NCBI GenBank assembly: GCA_015660885.1
Contig: JACTUB010000003.1
Span: forward strand, 90,077 to 154,076
DNA: 64,000 nucleotides
Reading direction: 5' to 3'
DNA from: Methanoregulaceae archaeon
GTDB taxonomy: Archaea; Halobacteriota; Methanomicrobia; Methanomicrobiales; Methanospirillaceae
Each line of letters starts with the position of its first letter. Position 1 is the first letter of the stretch. Shown here in pieces: positions 1 through 10,439 of this stretch. A program made the position numbers and the translations under genes. Under the pieces are notes generated by a model that did not search any database, had not been told where the DNA came from, and saw only the letters and a program-made list of their open reading frames with translations.

Positions 1-1005
1 TACCAGGATGCGCTTTATGAAAGAGGGCGGGCACTTATGCATAGCGGTAAGAATGAAGAAGCAATTACATCTTTTGATCGTGCACTCTCCTTTAGTCCTG
101 GATTTGCGAATGCTCTCTATGAGAAAGGCAGGGCTCTTTTCATCCTGGGAAATTTTGATCCTGCAATCTCTGCATTTGAACGGGCATTGGAGATGAATCC
201 TACTTGTCATCAGGCATTTTTCTGGAAGGGCAGGGCATATTTTGAGATGGGTAATTATGATGCTGCGATCACGGCATTCGAGCATGCCCTTGAGAACAAC
301 TACCGAACTGCTGACCTATATTACTATCAGGGTATGGCTTATGCCGCCCTTGACCAGCACAGGGAGGCAGTACAATCATATGATTGTTCTCTTGAAATCA
401 GTCACAGCGCAATGACACTATCCCATAAAGGTATTTCTCTTGCTGAACTTGGCATGTCGAGAGATGCAGTAGAGACTTTTGATAAAGCTCTGGAACAGGA
501 TGGAAATCTAGCTGAAGCATGGATGGGGAAAGGTAATGCACTATACGATCAAGGGAAACACCAGGAATCTCTTGCCGCGTATGAGAGAAGTCTCGAGCTG
601 GATCCTGAGAACGCCGTTGCATGGACACGTCATGGGATGGCACTTGCCGCTCAATTCCAAAGCGAGGCTGCAATCGAATCGTATGAACAGGCAATATCCG
701 TCGATCCCTCGTTTTCCATAGCCTATTTCACCAAAGGAAGTGCACTTATTGCACTCGGACGGTATAAGGAGGCTGTGGAATCGTTCAGCGCGATGATAAC
801 GATCCAGCCTGATTTTGTGGATGCATGGATCTATAGAGGCCGTGCATTACAGGAGCTGGGGAAGTATCAGGAAGCTCTCACATCTTTCAAACATGCGCTT
901 GAAATCGATCCCGGACGCAAAGAAGTATGGGAGGATATTGGAGGAATACTCGATACAATCGGTAAACATGAAGAGGCAAAAATATGTTATGAAAAAGCAA
1001 GATAA
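1..1005 (+). CDS. TPR repeat protein (5' end outside window)
   Basis: The reading frame is open from the first base, so the Met codon at 37 is probably internal and the gene starts upstream of the window. The visible 334 residues are almost entirely 34-residue tetratricopeptide repeats, about nine in a row. Each shows the usual pattern of W/Y-x-x-G near the middle of helix A, A-x-x-x-F/Y in helix B and a closing D-P or N-P (for example LELDPENAVAW). Such repeats form a protein-binding superhelix. I see no signal peptide, transmembrane segment or catalytic domain in the visible part. Proteins of this kind are abundant in Methanomicrobiales. The binding partner cannot be told from the sequence. 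Confidence 0.85.
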   Translation, partial: YQDALYERGRALMHSGKNEEAITSFDRALSFSPGFANALYEKGRALFILGNFDPAISAFERALEMNPTCHQAFFWKGRAYFEMGNYDAAITAFEHALENNYRTADLYYYQGMAYAALDQHREAVQSYDCSLEISHSAMTLSHKGISLAELGMSRDAVETFDKALEQDGNLAEAWMGKGNALYDQGKHQESLAAYERSLELDPENAVAWTRHGMALAAQFQSEAAIESYEQAISVDPSFSIAYFTKGSALIALGRYKEAVESFSAMITIQPDFVDAWIYRGRALQELGKYQEALTSFKHALEIDPGRKEVWEDIGGILDTIGKHEEAKICYEKAR

Positions 1006-1247
1006 AGTCTTACTTTTTTCAGATTTACCTTTTTATCATAATAATTACGAATCGCGAAGTGCCTGCCCGCTCCAGATCAAATAGGGGATGTGCCATTATA
1101 AAGCCGGAATCCGGGCAATAGCGTCCTGAATGCAAAAAAATACCGCTGGTCAAAATTATCTCGCGGAATAATCTAATTTGAAAGAGGTATCCCTGTGTCT
1201 GATCAGGCATTGGGGTGTGTTTTTAGGGGGAGTGTAAAAATATGCCG

Positions 1248-2141
1248 TTACCTGAAAATATCGTGAAGGTAAAACCTGAACTGCCCAAGTTTTCCCTCAA
1301 AATTTGATGCCCCGATATACATGATTTCCTCCGTTTTAATGGCAGCCTCAATACCCGCTTTCATGGCTGCTCTGATTGAAGATTCGTCGATACCGTTTAT
1401 AACTATCTCGTATATGGATGCTACCCCTTCCGGCACTTTTGATCCAATGATTTTTCCTTTCAGGCTCGGGCACCATGTGTGATTGGTACTTGCAGTCATG
1501 GGGAACCGGTAATTTTTACATCCCACCTTTGATCCGCTTGCAACAACACCTCCTGCAAAACTGGTAACAACACCTTTCAATCCCGCGATTGCATCTGCGG
1601 CTGCTTCACTCCCGAAAAGTGCTGACTTCTGATCGTGTCCCATGACAAGAAAGTTACCGCCGGCGATACCCTTAACTGTTCCAAAACGTTCCTCACCGAT
1701 ATAGTTACCCTCCATGATCGGAATCTTCCAGCATTTCCGGTCGCCAACTGTGCACCGTTCTTCATATGTATCTCCAAAATAGTGCATCCGGATAAAAAAC
1801 CGTGATCCGGCGTCAGGAAATCCATCAAAGGCAGAAGCTGTAGGAGCCGGAAGGATACACTGGGATATCCGGGATGCAACATTTGATTTAATATTCTTCT
1901 TATCTGCGCCTATCAGTATGGAAACTCCGACCCTGCCATCAGGTGTCTCTTTTTCTGTGAGATATCCTTCAATTCCCGCTTCACAGGGACAGCCGATCTT
2001 TGATGTTGCAAATCCTGTCGCTTCAGCTGCCGCTTTATATGCCCATCGTTCTGTTGCTGCGGTTATAATAACCCGTGAAAACCAGACCGGAAACGCCTCG
2101 GCATATGTATCAATAATCTTTGTTCCGTTGACTTCCATCAT
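1248..2141 (-). CDS. ftr: Formylmethanofuran:tetrahydromethanopterin formyltransferase
   Basis: This cytoplasmic enzyme moves the formyl group from formylmethanofuran to tetrahydromethanopterin, the second step of methanogenesis from CO2. The 297-residue length is the family length. The N-terminal VNGTKIIDTYAEAFPVW, the GCPCEAGIEG segment and the central IGEERFGTVKGIAGGNF stretch are characteristic of Ftr. The start lies inside the upstream cyclo-ligase gene with a 32-base overlap. A purine-rich ribosome-binding stretch (GGAAGGGTG) precedes the ATG, and a second ATG follows directly, so the start could be one codon later. The overlap implies co-transcription and coupled translation with the cyclo-ligase. 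Confidence 0.96.
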   Translation of the reverse strand: MMEVNGTKIIDTYAEAFPVWFSRVIITAATERWAYKAAAEATGFATSKIGCPCEAGIEGYLTEKETPDGRVGVSILIGADKKNIKSNVASRISQCILPAPTASAFDGFPDAGSRFFIRMHYFGDTYEERCTVGDRKCWKIPIMEGNYIGEERFGTVKGIAGGNFLVMGHDQKSALFGSEAAADAIAGLKGVVTSFAGGVVASGSKVGCKNYRFPMTASTNHTWCPSLKGKIIGSKVPEGVASIYEIVINGIDESSIRAAMKAGIEAAIKTEEIMYIGASNFEGKLGQFRFYLHDIFR

Positions 2142-2712
2142 TATCGCACCCTTCCGGATACACGATACCTTCCTCGGTTATGATGTAGTCCATCGGAATA
2201 TCATTCTCATCAACAGGAAGGTTTTCATATTCCTGACAGGAGAATGCAATCCCGATCTTTCGTAAATTTGGATTTTTCGCCAGGAAACGGTCATAATACC
2301 CGGCACCATACCCTATTCTTCCCCCGGTTCGGTCGAACCCATGCATGGGGAGTATGATCGTATCAACATCATCACCCGTCGCCGGGATTTCACTTCCGAT
2401 GGGTTCTGGAACGCCAAACGTGCTCGGAACAAGAGAAGAGAGATCCTGTAAATATGATAACCGGAGACTTATATCTTCTTTCACAATCACAGGGACAATA
2501 ACCGGATTTCCGCGTTTGAGGAGCGTGGTGATCAGGGATACAGTGTTTACCTCTTTTTCTTTTGAGGTATAAATCATAACCGTCTCACCATCCCGTATTT
2601 GTTTCAGGAGATGGCGGCAGATCATCTTACTTTTTTCTAGCCTGTCATCAGGATTCATAGAATCTTTGCGCTGACGCAGGATCTGCCGTATGCTTTTTTT
2701 CAGCTCCCTCAT
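2110..2712 (-). CDS. 5-formyltetrahydrofolate cyclo-ligase family protein
   Basis: The 200-residue protein belongs to the 5-FTHF cyclo-ligase (methenyltetrahydrofolate synthetase) family, which uses ATP to close 5-formyl-pterins to the 5,10-methenyl form. Visible marks are the basic N-terminus with IRQILRQRKDSM, the MIYTSKEKEVNT segment, and the nucleotide-binding GGRIGYGAGYYDRFL motif at about residues 131-145. Length fits the family. Its 3' end overlaps the start of ftr by 32 bases, so the two are one operon. Because ftr makes a 5-formyl-pterin, the true substrate could be 5-formyl-tetrahydromethanopterin or the small folate pool used in biosynthesis. The sequence alone does not decide this. 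Confidence 0.88.
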   Translation of the reverse strand: MRELKKSIRQILRQRKDSMNPDDRLEKSKMICRHLLKQIRDGETVMIYTSKEKEVNTVSLITTLLKRGNPVIVPVIVKEDISLRLSYLQDLSSLVPSTFGVPEPIGSEIPATGDDVDTIILPMHGFDRTGGRIGYGAGYYDRFLAKNPNLRKIGIAFSCQEYENLPVDENDIPMDYIITEEGIVYPEGCDNDGSQRNKDY

Positions 2713-2760
2713 TTACAATAGTATATCACAAGGATGTTTATTTATTTTTAGACAAGCAGT

Positions 2761-3383
2761 TTAGAGCGTTGAAAATCCAACAAGATATTTCCTAATTGAT
2801 TCCTTCCATGAAAAACTATATTTTTTTCGCATAGCAATGTACCAGATAACAGCAGTCACGACAACATTGGTTGCAACAGCGATTGCTGGTGCCTATCGAA
2901 TATACAATGGTATGTGCGCATCATGGTTCTGTCCGGCGATTTGCCTGTTCGCCGCGAGGTTCGGAAACGCAGGATCAGGAGCCTGTACTTTATCAAAATG
3001 CAGCAATTGCCTCATCATATATCTTCATGCCGGCAAGCGAATATGCCTTATTGAACCAGACATCCAGACTTGATAGATCAATGCTGATAGCTGTCTCGTT
3101 CGCTTTCGGTTCCTCAGTATATCTGCCGAGGTTGTACAGTATGTACCCGCGGTTTATCCACCCTTGACATAATCAGGATTGAGTGCGACCAGTCGATCGG
3201 ATACTGCAAGAGATTCAGTAAACTGCCCTGCCCGGTTAAGTGCATCTGCTTTTGCATTCAGTGCTTCAGAATAGTTCGAATCAAGTATTATTGCATCACG
3301 GGATTATGCCAAAATCGGGATGCACAGGCAGGATGGAATGATAAAGGTAAGAATCGCTGCTCTGCAGAGAGACTTGTCTTCAT
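2761..3383 (-). pseudogene. Decayed exported TPR protein
   Basis: No intact frame spans this stretch, but a TPR protein can be read on the minus strand by changing frame. It begins with an ATG at 3383 and a signal-like hydrophobic segment (AAILTFIIPSCLCIPILA) that ends in a nonsense codon. TPR repeats follow (NYSEALNAKADALNRAGQF, VALNPDYVKGG, then NRGYILYNLGRYTE and WFNKAYSLAGMKIYDEAIAAF), each run ended by a stop or frameshift. The remnant closes with a transmembrane segment (VATNVVVTAVIWYIAM) and a basic tail that runs to the stop at 2761. I count at least four inactivating changes. The original product was probably a secreted or membrane-anchored TPR protein. Confidence 0.7.
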
Positions 3384-3442
3384 TGTAAATATATCTGGCA
3401 TTAGCGCTGCATAAAGTATTTTTCAGCCATGATGATCGAACA

Positions 3443-4417
3443 TTAATGGGTTAGAACGAGGATACGCCTGGTCAGGCTTTTATGGACCCTCTGCTCATGT
3501 CGCTGGAGGATAGTCATATGTTGTCCCGCAATACCGGATATATCCCTATGTGTGACTACCACGGCCCTGTGTCCGGTTTTAAGTACTCGACGAATCTCGT
3601 TTAGTACGTCAGCATACAGGTCGTCCATAGTGTCTGTTTTTTTGATGCAGACAGACTGACCATAGGGAAAATCCGTCACCACCGCATCGATGGATTGATT
3701 GGCAAACGGAAGATGCGTGGCATCAGCAGCTAGGAGGACTGAGTTGGTTACGTTTTGCAAGCTGCCGTTTATCATCACCGGGTCAAAATCACTTCCCATC
3801 GAATGCATGCCGAGCATTTCCGCTTCGATCAGGATACCGCCGGTTCCACAGAAGGGATCAAGCATTATGTCCTTTGCTTGGACACAGCTTAAATTGATAA
3901 GTGTCCGGGCCATTCTTGGCATCATCACGCCCGGGTGGAAAAAGTCACGTTTTCCAGGATTGCGGGCATCAAAAGCCCCGCGATCGATAGTAAAGAGCAC
4001 TTTGCCGAAATAGCAGCGATCTTCCGAGAGTATAGCACGGTATTCGATCTCCGGTTTCTCAAGCGAAACAGGACCGGATATCTTGGTGCCGATCAACCGT
4101 TCGAATTCGGTCTGTGAACAGGGATTTCTTTCACGGCAACCCCCACCTCCATGAACTTTTTTTACACGCCCTGCAAATGGTTGTCGTGTTTCAATGGCAA
4201 GCTCTTTGAGTATTTTTCCAAAGGAGGCAATAGTGGGGTCACACTCGCCGAGATATTCTAATACTACACGCGTCATGGCAAGCCGTAACGCCGACTCCGG
4301 AACCGAAGATTCTACAACCGCGACCTGAAGACGTTGATCGAGAAGTTTACCTATGCAGCCAAGTTCGGCAAAAGGAAGTGTCGGATTTTCACCGGATAGC
4401 TCAAAGAGCAGCTTCAT
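3443..4417 (-). CDS. tRNA (guanine-N2)-methyltransferase, Trm-G10/TRM11 type
   Basis: This 324-residue protein matches the archaeal family that methylates the exocyclic N2 of guanine (typically G10) in tRNA. The N-terminal half (about 1-150) would be the THUMP RNA-binding region. The C-terminal half is a Rossmann-fold SAM methyltransferase, with the SAM-binding MLDPFCGTGGILIEAEMLG segment and the catalytic DFPYGQ motif, a variant of the usual DPPYG of N-methyltransferases. The neighbour upstream is the dnaJ operon, in the same direction but more than 270 bases away, so it is probably a separate transcript. Exact target position is inferred from the family. Confidence 0.85.
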   Translation of the reverse strand: MKLLFELSGENPTLPFAELGCIGKLLDQRLQVAVVESSVPESALRLAMTRVVLEYLGECDPTIASFGKILKELAIETRQPFAGRVKKVHGGGGCRERNPCSQTEFERLIGTKISGPVSLEKPEIEYRAILSEDRCYFGKVLFTIDRGAFDARNPGKRDFFHPGVMMPRMARTLINLSCVQAKDIMLDPFCGTGGILIEAEMLGMHSMGSDFDPVMINGSLQNVTNSVLLAADATHLPFANQSIDAVVTDFPYGQSVCIKKTDTMDDLYADVLNEIRRVLKTGHRAVVVTHRDISGIAGQHMTILQRHEQRVHKSLTRRILVLTH

Positions 4418-4690
4418 CCTGATCTCATTTGTTACCAGTATTCAAATAGGTGAGTAAGTGTGGCAGCACGACACGGCCAAAAAAATTGAATACTCCCTCC
4501 TGCCCATTCAATGGATGTTTATATTTCCGTTAAATAAAAAATCTCTTATAAGTCGCCATAGCACCCTGAAAGGGTTGTGGTCAATTAATAGTGCAAAATT
4601 TACCTTTTTCCCTGTCTATTGATACAACCCGGACCTGAATTTCCTTCATTGAAAATAAGCCAAAAAAAGAATGATCAAAGATTCTTCCGG

Positions 4691-5818
4691 TTACTTTTTA
4701 CTTTTCTTCTTACCACCCATTATACCAGAGAAGAATCCGCCTGATCCACTGCTTTTACCTTCGAGCTCGGCAAGTTTCTGATAAAGTTCTTTCTGCTCAC
4801 TGGAAAGAGATTTTGGTGTGACAATTTTCACCCTGACAAGCAGATCCCCGGGTTTTCCTCGTCGTTTTATACCTTCACCTTGGATTTTCAACGCCGTGTT
4901 GAACTGAATGCCGGCGGGGACTCTCAGGTCAATATGGCGTTTGTCTATCGTTTCGATCTCGACGGATGTACCGAGCACTGCCATGGCAGGACTGATTTCG
5001 ATGGTCGTTTCGAGATTATCACCGTTCCGGGTAAACCGCTCATGGGGCTGGACATATACCTCGATGAACAGGTCACCATTGGGTGCTCCGTAATCTCCAG
5101 CTTCACCATATCCTTCCATGCGGAGCCGCATTCCATTATCTATACCTGCGGGTATATGCACAGATACCGTCCGTTTCACCCGTGAATGACCCGAGCCCCG
5201 GCATTCCCTGCAGATTTTTTCCGGAATTTTTCCTTTCCCGTCGCACTGACTGCAGGTCGTCATCCGGACAAACTGGCCGAAAGCTGAATGTGCAGCCTGC
5301 CGCATCTGTCCGGTTCCACCACATCGGGGACAGGTATTGAGTTTTTTTGTTTCGCTTCCTGAACCGTTGCACGCTACACACGGTTCTGTGTGCATGACTT
5401 CGATGTCGCGGTCCACACCGGAAACAGCATCTTCTAGTTTGATCTGGATGCGCATGAGAAGATCTGCACCGGACTGTGGACCGGATCGTCGCTGACCTCC
5501 ACCAAAGAAATCAAAGATATCCCCAAACCCGGAGAAGTCAGCGGAGAATCCTCCCCCGAATCCTCCTCCACCGGTATAGGAGCCTTTGGAAGCGTTGGTG
5601 TATGTTTCATGACCCATATTATCGTATTGTGCTTTCTTCTGCTCGTCGGACAGAACACTATACGCTTCGTTGATTTCTTTGAATTTCTCTTCAGCACCCG
5701 GTTCCTTGCAAACATCCGGATGATACTTCCGTGCGAGGTTGCGGTATGCTTTCTTAATCTCTTTATCATCAGCATTACGGGGTATGCCGAGGATATCGTA
5801 ATAATCTCCCGCACCCAT
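4691..5818 (-). CDS. dnaJ: Chaperone DnaJ (Hsp40)
   Basis: DnaJ is the co-chaperone that delivers unfolded proteins to DnaK and stimulates its ATPase. All type I DnaJ parts are visible in the 375 residues. The J domain carries the HPD motif (KYHPDVCKE). A Gly/Phe-rich linker ([20 protein letters not shown]) follows. Then come four CxxCxGxG zinc repeats ([32 protein letters not shown]) and the C-terminal substrate domains. It is the last gene of grpE-dnaK-dnaJ, only 6 bases after dnaK. The C-terminal lysine-rich tail is unremarkable. Confidence 0.98.
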   Translation of the reverse strand: MGAGDYYDILGIPRNADDKEIKKAYRNLARKYHPDVCKEPGAEEKFKEINEAYSVLSDEQKKAQYDNMGHETYTNASKGSYTGGGGFGGGFSADFSGFGDIFDFFGGGQRRSGPQSGADLLMRIQIKLEDAVSGVDRDIEVMHTEPCVACNGSGSETKKLNTCPRCGGTGQMRQAAHSAFGQFVRMTTCSQCDGKGKIPEKICRECRGSGHSRVKRTVSVHIPAGIDNGMRLRMEGYGEAGDYGAPNGDLFIEVYVQPHERFTRNGDNLETTIEISPAMAVLGTSVEIETIDKRHIDLRVPAGIQFNTALKIQGEGIKRRGKPGDLLVRVKIVTPKSLSSEQKELYQKLAELEGKSSGSGGFFSGIMGGKKKSKK

Positions 5819-5824
5819 CTATCC

Positions 5825-7672
5825 TCACTCTTCTTTTATATTATAGTCGGCATTAACGACAGTATCATCGGATTTTTTCTCCTGTTGGGTTGAGTCCCCA
5901 GATCCGGGCTGTGGTTGTGATGCCTGTTCGGCCTGCATTTTCTGATAGATCTTGGTTGTCGCCGCATAGACAGATTCTGTCAATTCTTCCATAGTTTTCT
6001 TGACTGACTCCAGATTGTCTTCAGTAAGCGCTTTCTTTACCGCGGCAATACCTTCCTCAACTTTATTCTTGTCAGCAGGTTCAAGTTTGTCTCCACTTTC
6101 TTTTAGCATTTTTTCAGCAGTGAAAACCGCAGTATCAGCCTGGTTGTACAACTCAATCTCTTCACGCTTTTTCTTGTCATCAGCCTCGAACTGTTTGGCT
6201 GCATCCATCATCTTCTTGATATCGTCTTCAGAGAGTTTCTTATCTCCCTTGATCGAGATCGCCTGCTGGTTACCTGACCCCAGATCCTTTGCCGATACAT
6301 GAATTATCCCGTTTGAATCGATATCAAAGGTGACTTCAATCTGGGGTATACCACGGGGTGCTGGTGGAATCCCAGTCAACTGGAACTTGCCAAGGGTGAA
6401 GTTATCTTTTGCGAGGGCTCGTTCACCCTGTACCACATGGATCTCAACGCTCGTCTGGCCATCGGCTGCGGTTGAGAATATCTGGCTCTTTCGTGTCGGA
6501 ATCGTAGTGTTGCGTTCGATTAATTTGGTTGCAATACCACCAAGTGTCTCGATACCGAGCGTCAGCGGGGTTACATCAAGAAGGACAATATCTTTCGTTT
6601 CACCAGTCAGTACTGCACCCTGGATTCCCGCTCCGAGAGCAACGCACTCGTCAGGATTTATGCCTTTGTCAGGTTCCTTCCCAAGGATCTTTTTTACGGT
6701 ATCCTGTACGAGAGGAACCCGGGTGGAGCCTCCAACGAGAAGGACATGATCAATGTCTTTTGGCTCAAGCCTGGCATCGCTCAATGCTTGTTTTACCGGA
6801 CCAACCGTGGACTCCACAAGGTCCCCGATAAGTTGTTCAAGTTTTGAACGTGTGAGATCTATGTTAAGGAATTTTGGACCACTGGAGTCAGTTGTTATAT
6901 AAGGCAGGTTGATATTCGTGGACTGGCGCTGCGACAGTTCAATTTTTGCATTCTCTGATGCATCGCGAAGTCTCTGCATAGCATACGGATCATTGCGCAG
7001 GTCAACTCCCTCTTTTTTCTTGAATTCCTCAACAAGGTAGTCCGTGATGCGTTTATCGAAGTCATCACCGCCAAGGTGGTTGTTGCCGGCTGTAGATTTC
7101 ACCTCAAAGACACCATCACCAAGAGTCAGAATTGATACATCGAACGTACCTCCACCGAGGTCATACACGAGCACGGTTGCATCCTGCTCTTTATCGATAC
7201 CATAGGCAAGTGCACTTGCGGTCGGTTCATTGATGATCCGCATAACATCAAGACCGGCGATCTTTCCTGCGTCCTTAGTTGCCTGGCGTTGCGCATCATT
7301 AAAGTAGGCCGGCACTGTGATGACCGCTTTTGAAATTTTCTCACCAAGATATGCTTCGGCATCGATCTTCAGTTTCTGAAGGATCATCGCCGAGATTTCC
7401 TGGGGTGAATAGCTTTTATCGTCGATTTTTATTTTTTCAGTTGTTCCCATCTTGCGTTTGATGGACTGGATAGTCCGCTGGGGATTTGTAACAGCCTGGC
7501 GTTTGGCAAGACTCCCGACAAGACGTTCTCCCTCTTTAGTGAAAGCTACAATGGATGCGGTTGTCCTTCCTCCTTCTGCATTTGGGATCACAATAGGCTT
7601 TCCTGCCTCCATGATCGACATGCAGGAAAAGGTTGTCCCTAGATCAATACCCAGAACCTTCTCTTTTGCCAT
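5825..7672 (-). CDS. dnaK: Chaperone DnaK (Hsp70)
   Basis: This is the ATP-driven Hsp70 that binds exposed hydrophobic peptides. The 615 residues contain the ATPase signatures [12 protein letters not shown] at the N-terminus, [13 protein letters not shown] and [14 protein letters not shown]. They are followed by the substrate-binding domain ([14 protein letters not shown]) and a helical lid with a Gln/Ser/Gly-rich tail. It lies between grpE (2 bases upstream) and dnaJ. Hsp70 systems are patchy in archaea and are thought to come from bacteria. This gene has the bacterial domain plan and operon order. Confidence 0.98.
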   Translation of the reverse strand: MAKEKVLGIDLGTTFSCMSIMEAGKPIVIPNAEGGRTTASIVAFTKEGERLVGSLAKRQAVTNPQRTIQSIKRKMGTTEKIKIDDKSYSPQEISAMILQKLKIDAEAYLGEKISKAVITVPAYFNDAQRQATKDAGKIAGLDVMRIINEPTASALAYGIDKEQDATVLVYDLGGGTFDVSILTLGDGVFEVKSTAGNNHLGGDDFDKRITDYLVEEFKKKEGVDLRNDPYAMQRLRDASENAKIELSQRQSTNINLPYITTDSSGPKFLNIDLTRSKLEQLIGDLVESTVGPVKQALSDARLEPKDIDHVLLVGGSTRVPLVQDTVKKILGKEPDKGINPDECVALGAGIQGAVLTGETKDIVLLDVTPLTLGIETLGGIATKLIERNTTIPTRKSQIFSTAADGQTSVEIHVVQGERALAKDNFTLGKFQLTGIPPAPRGIPQIEVTFDIDSNGIIHVSAKDLGSGNQQAISIKGDKKLSEDDIKKMMDAAKQFEADDKKKREEIELYNQADTAVFTAEKMLKESGDKLEPADKNKVEEGIAAVKKALTEDNLESVKKTMEELTESVYAATTKIYQKMQAEQASQPQPGSGDSTQQEKKSDDTVVNADYNIKEE

Positions 7673-7674
7673 TC

Positions 7675-8229
7675 TTATACCTCCGAATTTTTCTGATTCC
7701 CTTTTGATACTGCTACTTTTGCATATCTGATTACTTTATCGTGCATACGATACCCGCGGGCAATCTCATTAATAACTGTGCCTGCTGGTTCGTCCGACAC
7801 AACATGGACAACTGCCTCATGCTCTGAAGGATTAAATTGTTTTTTAAGTGCATCTATGGGTGTAATATCATTACGCAGCAATTGAGCATCAAGAAGTTGC
7901 TGGATCTGACAAATTCCCTCCCGCAGGTGAATATCGTCAGAATCTAAAGCCCTCTCCAGGTTATCCACAATATCGAGAATGTCAACGGCGAATTGTTCAT
8001 TTGCAAGGGAGACGACGATCTCTCTGTCACGAGCTGAACGTTTTCTGAAATTTTCAAAGTCCGCAGCAAGTCGCAGGAACTGGTCATTCAATTCAGCATA
8101 TGCTTTCTTCTGTCCTTCCAGCTCATCTGCACACGACGGACATTCCATCAGGCAACTATCTTCGATACCAGGATCTGGTGCCCCGTCTTGTTCTGTACTG
8201 CTTTGTGCATCATCCATAGTACATCCCAT
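7675..8229 (-). CDS. grpE: Nucleotide exchange factor GrpE
   Basis: GrpE releases ADP from DnaK. The 184-residue protein has an acidic, poorly conserved N-terminus, a long coiled-coil region ([25 protein letters not shown]) and the C-terminal beta domain with [10 protein letters not shown]. The family signature segment [19 protein letters not shown] is complete. It is the first gene of the chaperone operon. The ATG at 8229 is followed by another three codons later (8220), and either could be used. A TATA box about 37 bases upstream of the first ATG leaves a leader of roughly ten bases. Confidence 0.96.
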   Translation of the reverse strand: MGCTMDDAQSSTEQDGAPDPGIEDSCLMECPSCADELEGQKKAYAELNDQFLRLAADFENFRKRSARDREIVVSLANEQFAVDILDIVDNLERALDSDDIHLREGICQIQQLLDAQLLRNDITPIDALKKQFNPSEHEAVVHVVSDEPAGTVINEIARGYRMHDKVIRYAKVAVSKGNQKNSEV

Positions 8230-8855
8230 TCGATGTTCCTTTATCTATTGTATTGTGGTTCTATATAAATTTTTATATCATCTCAATTTAAATACCTCTA
8301 AATTTCACCCATTTTCAAGAACTAGACGTAAATATTTGTTTAATTCGATTTTTGAATGTAATTTTATAATTTTTTGGTGAGATTTCAGTGAATATTGGCC
8401 TTCAGGATTCCTTTTTTCATGATAATAAAAAAAATCAAGCACATGATGAAGGACTTGGCATCGCCCTCACCAATCCCATTTCCGGAAGTTTATGAGATAA
8501 TAGGCATTATTTCTGCGGGGGTATCGAACCATCGGGAGACCCAGCGGAAAAGGAATGATTCCTTTGTAGAGAATCGGTTTTTTTGACATGCCCCGTAAAA
8601 AACGGTATAGAAAGGATTTGATTATTCGGCCAAAATTAAACATTTCCCTGCCTGGATAATTCTCATCTGCACTCGTGTTTTGTTTCTTCTAAACAAACCG
8701 GCTTGGTCGGTCATCAAAATTCATGTTTGGATGTATGATTCATGGACGCTTCTTCTGAGACCAGGATTATGGTATAATTTTAACAAACGTCGTTTCCAGC
8801 CCGATATGCAATAACCTGCATACATTTTTCTTTCCTGTTATGCATACACTTCACC
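8230..8855. other. Intergenic region between grpE and purH
   Basis: This 626-base AT-rich divergent region holds the grpE promoter at its left end. Short open frames occur (for example 8395-8586 on the plus strand), but none resembles a known protein and the frames are broken just outside. A perfect 7-base inverted repeat with a 3-base spacer lies at 8549-8565. I see no RNA gene. Confidence 0.5.
8262..8270 (-). promoter_or_regulatory. TATA box of the grpE-dnaK-dnaJ operon
   Basis: Read on the minus strand the sequence is ATTTATATAG, a strong archaeal TATA box. It lies about 35 bases before the grpE ATG, so transcription should begin roughly ten bases ahead of the start codon. No obvious heat-shock operator palindrome is seen. 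Confidence 0.6.
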
Positions 8856-10340
8856 ATGAAGTGGGCATTGCTTTCGGTCTGGGACAAGACCGATATCGTC
8901 GAGCTCGCACAGGAACTTACGAGACAAAAATATAGTATCATGAGTTCGGGTGGAACCGGAAAGGCGCTTGCCGAAGCCGGTATAAAGTATACCGAGGTTT
9001 CCAGTTATACCGGTTTTCCCGAGATGATGGATGGACGGGTAAAGACGCTGCATCCGAAAGTGCACGGGGGTCTCTTAGGGAGACGGCAAATAGATGATGC
9101 TGTAATGGCGAAGTATGGGATCAACCGGATCGATTTGCTGGTAGTAAACCTGTATCCCTTTGAGGAAATGGCCAGACAGCATATGAGTCTCGAGTCATTA
9201 ATAGAATTTATCGATGTCGGTGGACCGGCGATGATCAGAGCAGCAGCAAAAAATTTCAAAAATGTAACGGTTATTATAGATCCATCGGATTACCCGGTGT
9301 TGACCGCGGCAATTCAGAGCGGTGAAATTTCTCTCGATCAGCGCCTCGCTTATGCAAAAAAAGCTTTTGCCAGAACAGCAGCGTACGACGCAGCAATCAG
9401 TAATTACCTTTACAGGCTCAATACTCATTTCCCTGATACTTATACCGTTCAGTTCACGCATGGCAGGACTCTTCGGTATGGGGAAAATCCACACCAGGAA
9501 GCCGCAGTCTATGGTACCTACGGTATTGCCGGTGTGGAGCCCATTCAGGGAAAACAGATGTCGTACAATAATTATCTTGACGTAAATGCCGGGACCGCAC
9601 TACTCCGCGAGTTCGAGGAACCTGCTGGTGTTATCATAAAACACAATAATCCCTGCGGTGTTGCCGTTGGATCTGACCTCCTTGATGCCTATGTCACAGC
9701 CCGTGAGGTTGATCCCGTTTCTTCTTATGGATCGGTCGTCTGTCTGAACCGTCGAATCGGTACAGATATTGCAGAAGAAATCAACAGAACTTTTGTCGAG
9801 GTGGTTATAGCTCCATCCTTTACAAAGGAAGCCCTGGAAGTCATGGCAAAAAAGGAAAATATGCGTATCCTCTCCCTTCCCCAGAAATGCGACGCTGACG
9901 AAATCCGGACGATCGATGGGGGTGTACTCGTTCAGCGAACGCCCCCGTATAAGGAACACTGGAAGGTCATCACTGACCGCGATCCCACTCCTGATGAGAT
10001 GCGTGCAATCCATCTTGCATGGAAGGTCTGCAAGCATACTAAGAGCAATACAATCATCTTTGCCGATCAGAAACGCACGCTGGGGATTGGAGCCGGCCAG
10101 ATGAGCAGAGTTGATTCCGCAAGAATTGCAATAGAAAAAGCCTGTTCCTCCCTGCACGGATCAGCAGTAGCTTCAGATGCATTCCTCCCTTTCCCGGATA
10201 CGCTTGAAGTTGCAGCCAAAGCAGGTGCGACTGCTTTAGTACAACCGGGCGGTTCTATCCGGGATCAGGAAGTGATTGACGCTGCAAACCGGCTGCACAT
10301 GGCAATGATCTTTACGGGAGTACGACATTTCAGGCATTAG
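8856..10340 (+). CDS. purH: Bifunctional AICAR formyltransferase / IMP cyclohydrolase
   Basis: PurH carries out the last two steps of IMP synthesis: formylation of AICAR with 10-formyl-tetrahydrofolate and ring closure of FAICAR. The IMP cyclohydrolase domain fills about residues 1-140, with the SGGTGKALAEAG, MDGRVKTLHPKVHGGLL and VNLYPFE motifs. The transformylase domain follows, with LRYGENPHQEAAVY, IKHNNPCGVA and the C-terminal LVQPGGSIRDQEVIDAAN. At 494 residues it has the usual length of the fused enzyme. Many archaea use PurP/PurO instead, so possession of PurH implies a folate-type formyl donor in this organism. The ATG at 8856 follows an AT-rich promoter region. Confidence 0.97.
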   Translation: MKWALLSVWDKTDIVELAQELTRQKYSIMSSGGTGKALAEAGIKYTEVSSYTGFPEMMDGRVKTLHPKVHGGLLGRRQIDDAVMAKYGINRIDLLVVNLYPFEEMARQHMSLESLIEFIDVGGPAMIRAAAKNFKNVTVIIDPSDYPVLTAAIQSGEISLDQRLAYAKKAFARTAAYDAAISNYLYRLNTHFPDTYTVQFTHGRTLRYGENPHQEAAVYGTYGIAGVEPIQGKQMSYNNYLDVNAGTALLREFEEPAGVIIKHNNPCGVAVGSDLLDAYVTAREVDPVSSYGSVVCLNRRIGTDIAEEINRTFVEVVIAPSFTKEALEVMAKKENMRILSLPQKCDADEIRTIDGGVLVQRTPPYKEHWKVITDRDPTPDEMRAIHLAWKVCKHTKSNTIIFADQKRTLGIGAGQMSRVDSARIAIEKACSSLHGSAVASDAFLPFPDTLEVAAKAGATALVQPGGSIRDQEVIDAANRLHMAMIFTGVRHFRH

Positions 10341-10439
10341 GTGCCTCTTTTTTATTAGGTACTGAATTTGCTATTAAGGCACTATCGATTTTTATTCACA
10401 CTACAGTTAATTAATCTATAATAAATACAAAAAAAGAGA

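Noticed and set aside
8549..8565. Inverted repeat AAAGGAA-TGA-TTCCTTT as another nitrogen operator
   Set aside because: The half-sites are 3 bases apart, not 6, and no nitrogen gene or TATA box is placed to use it. It may be a plain hairpin.
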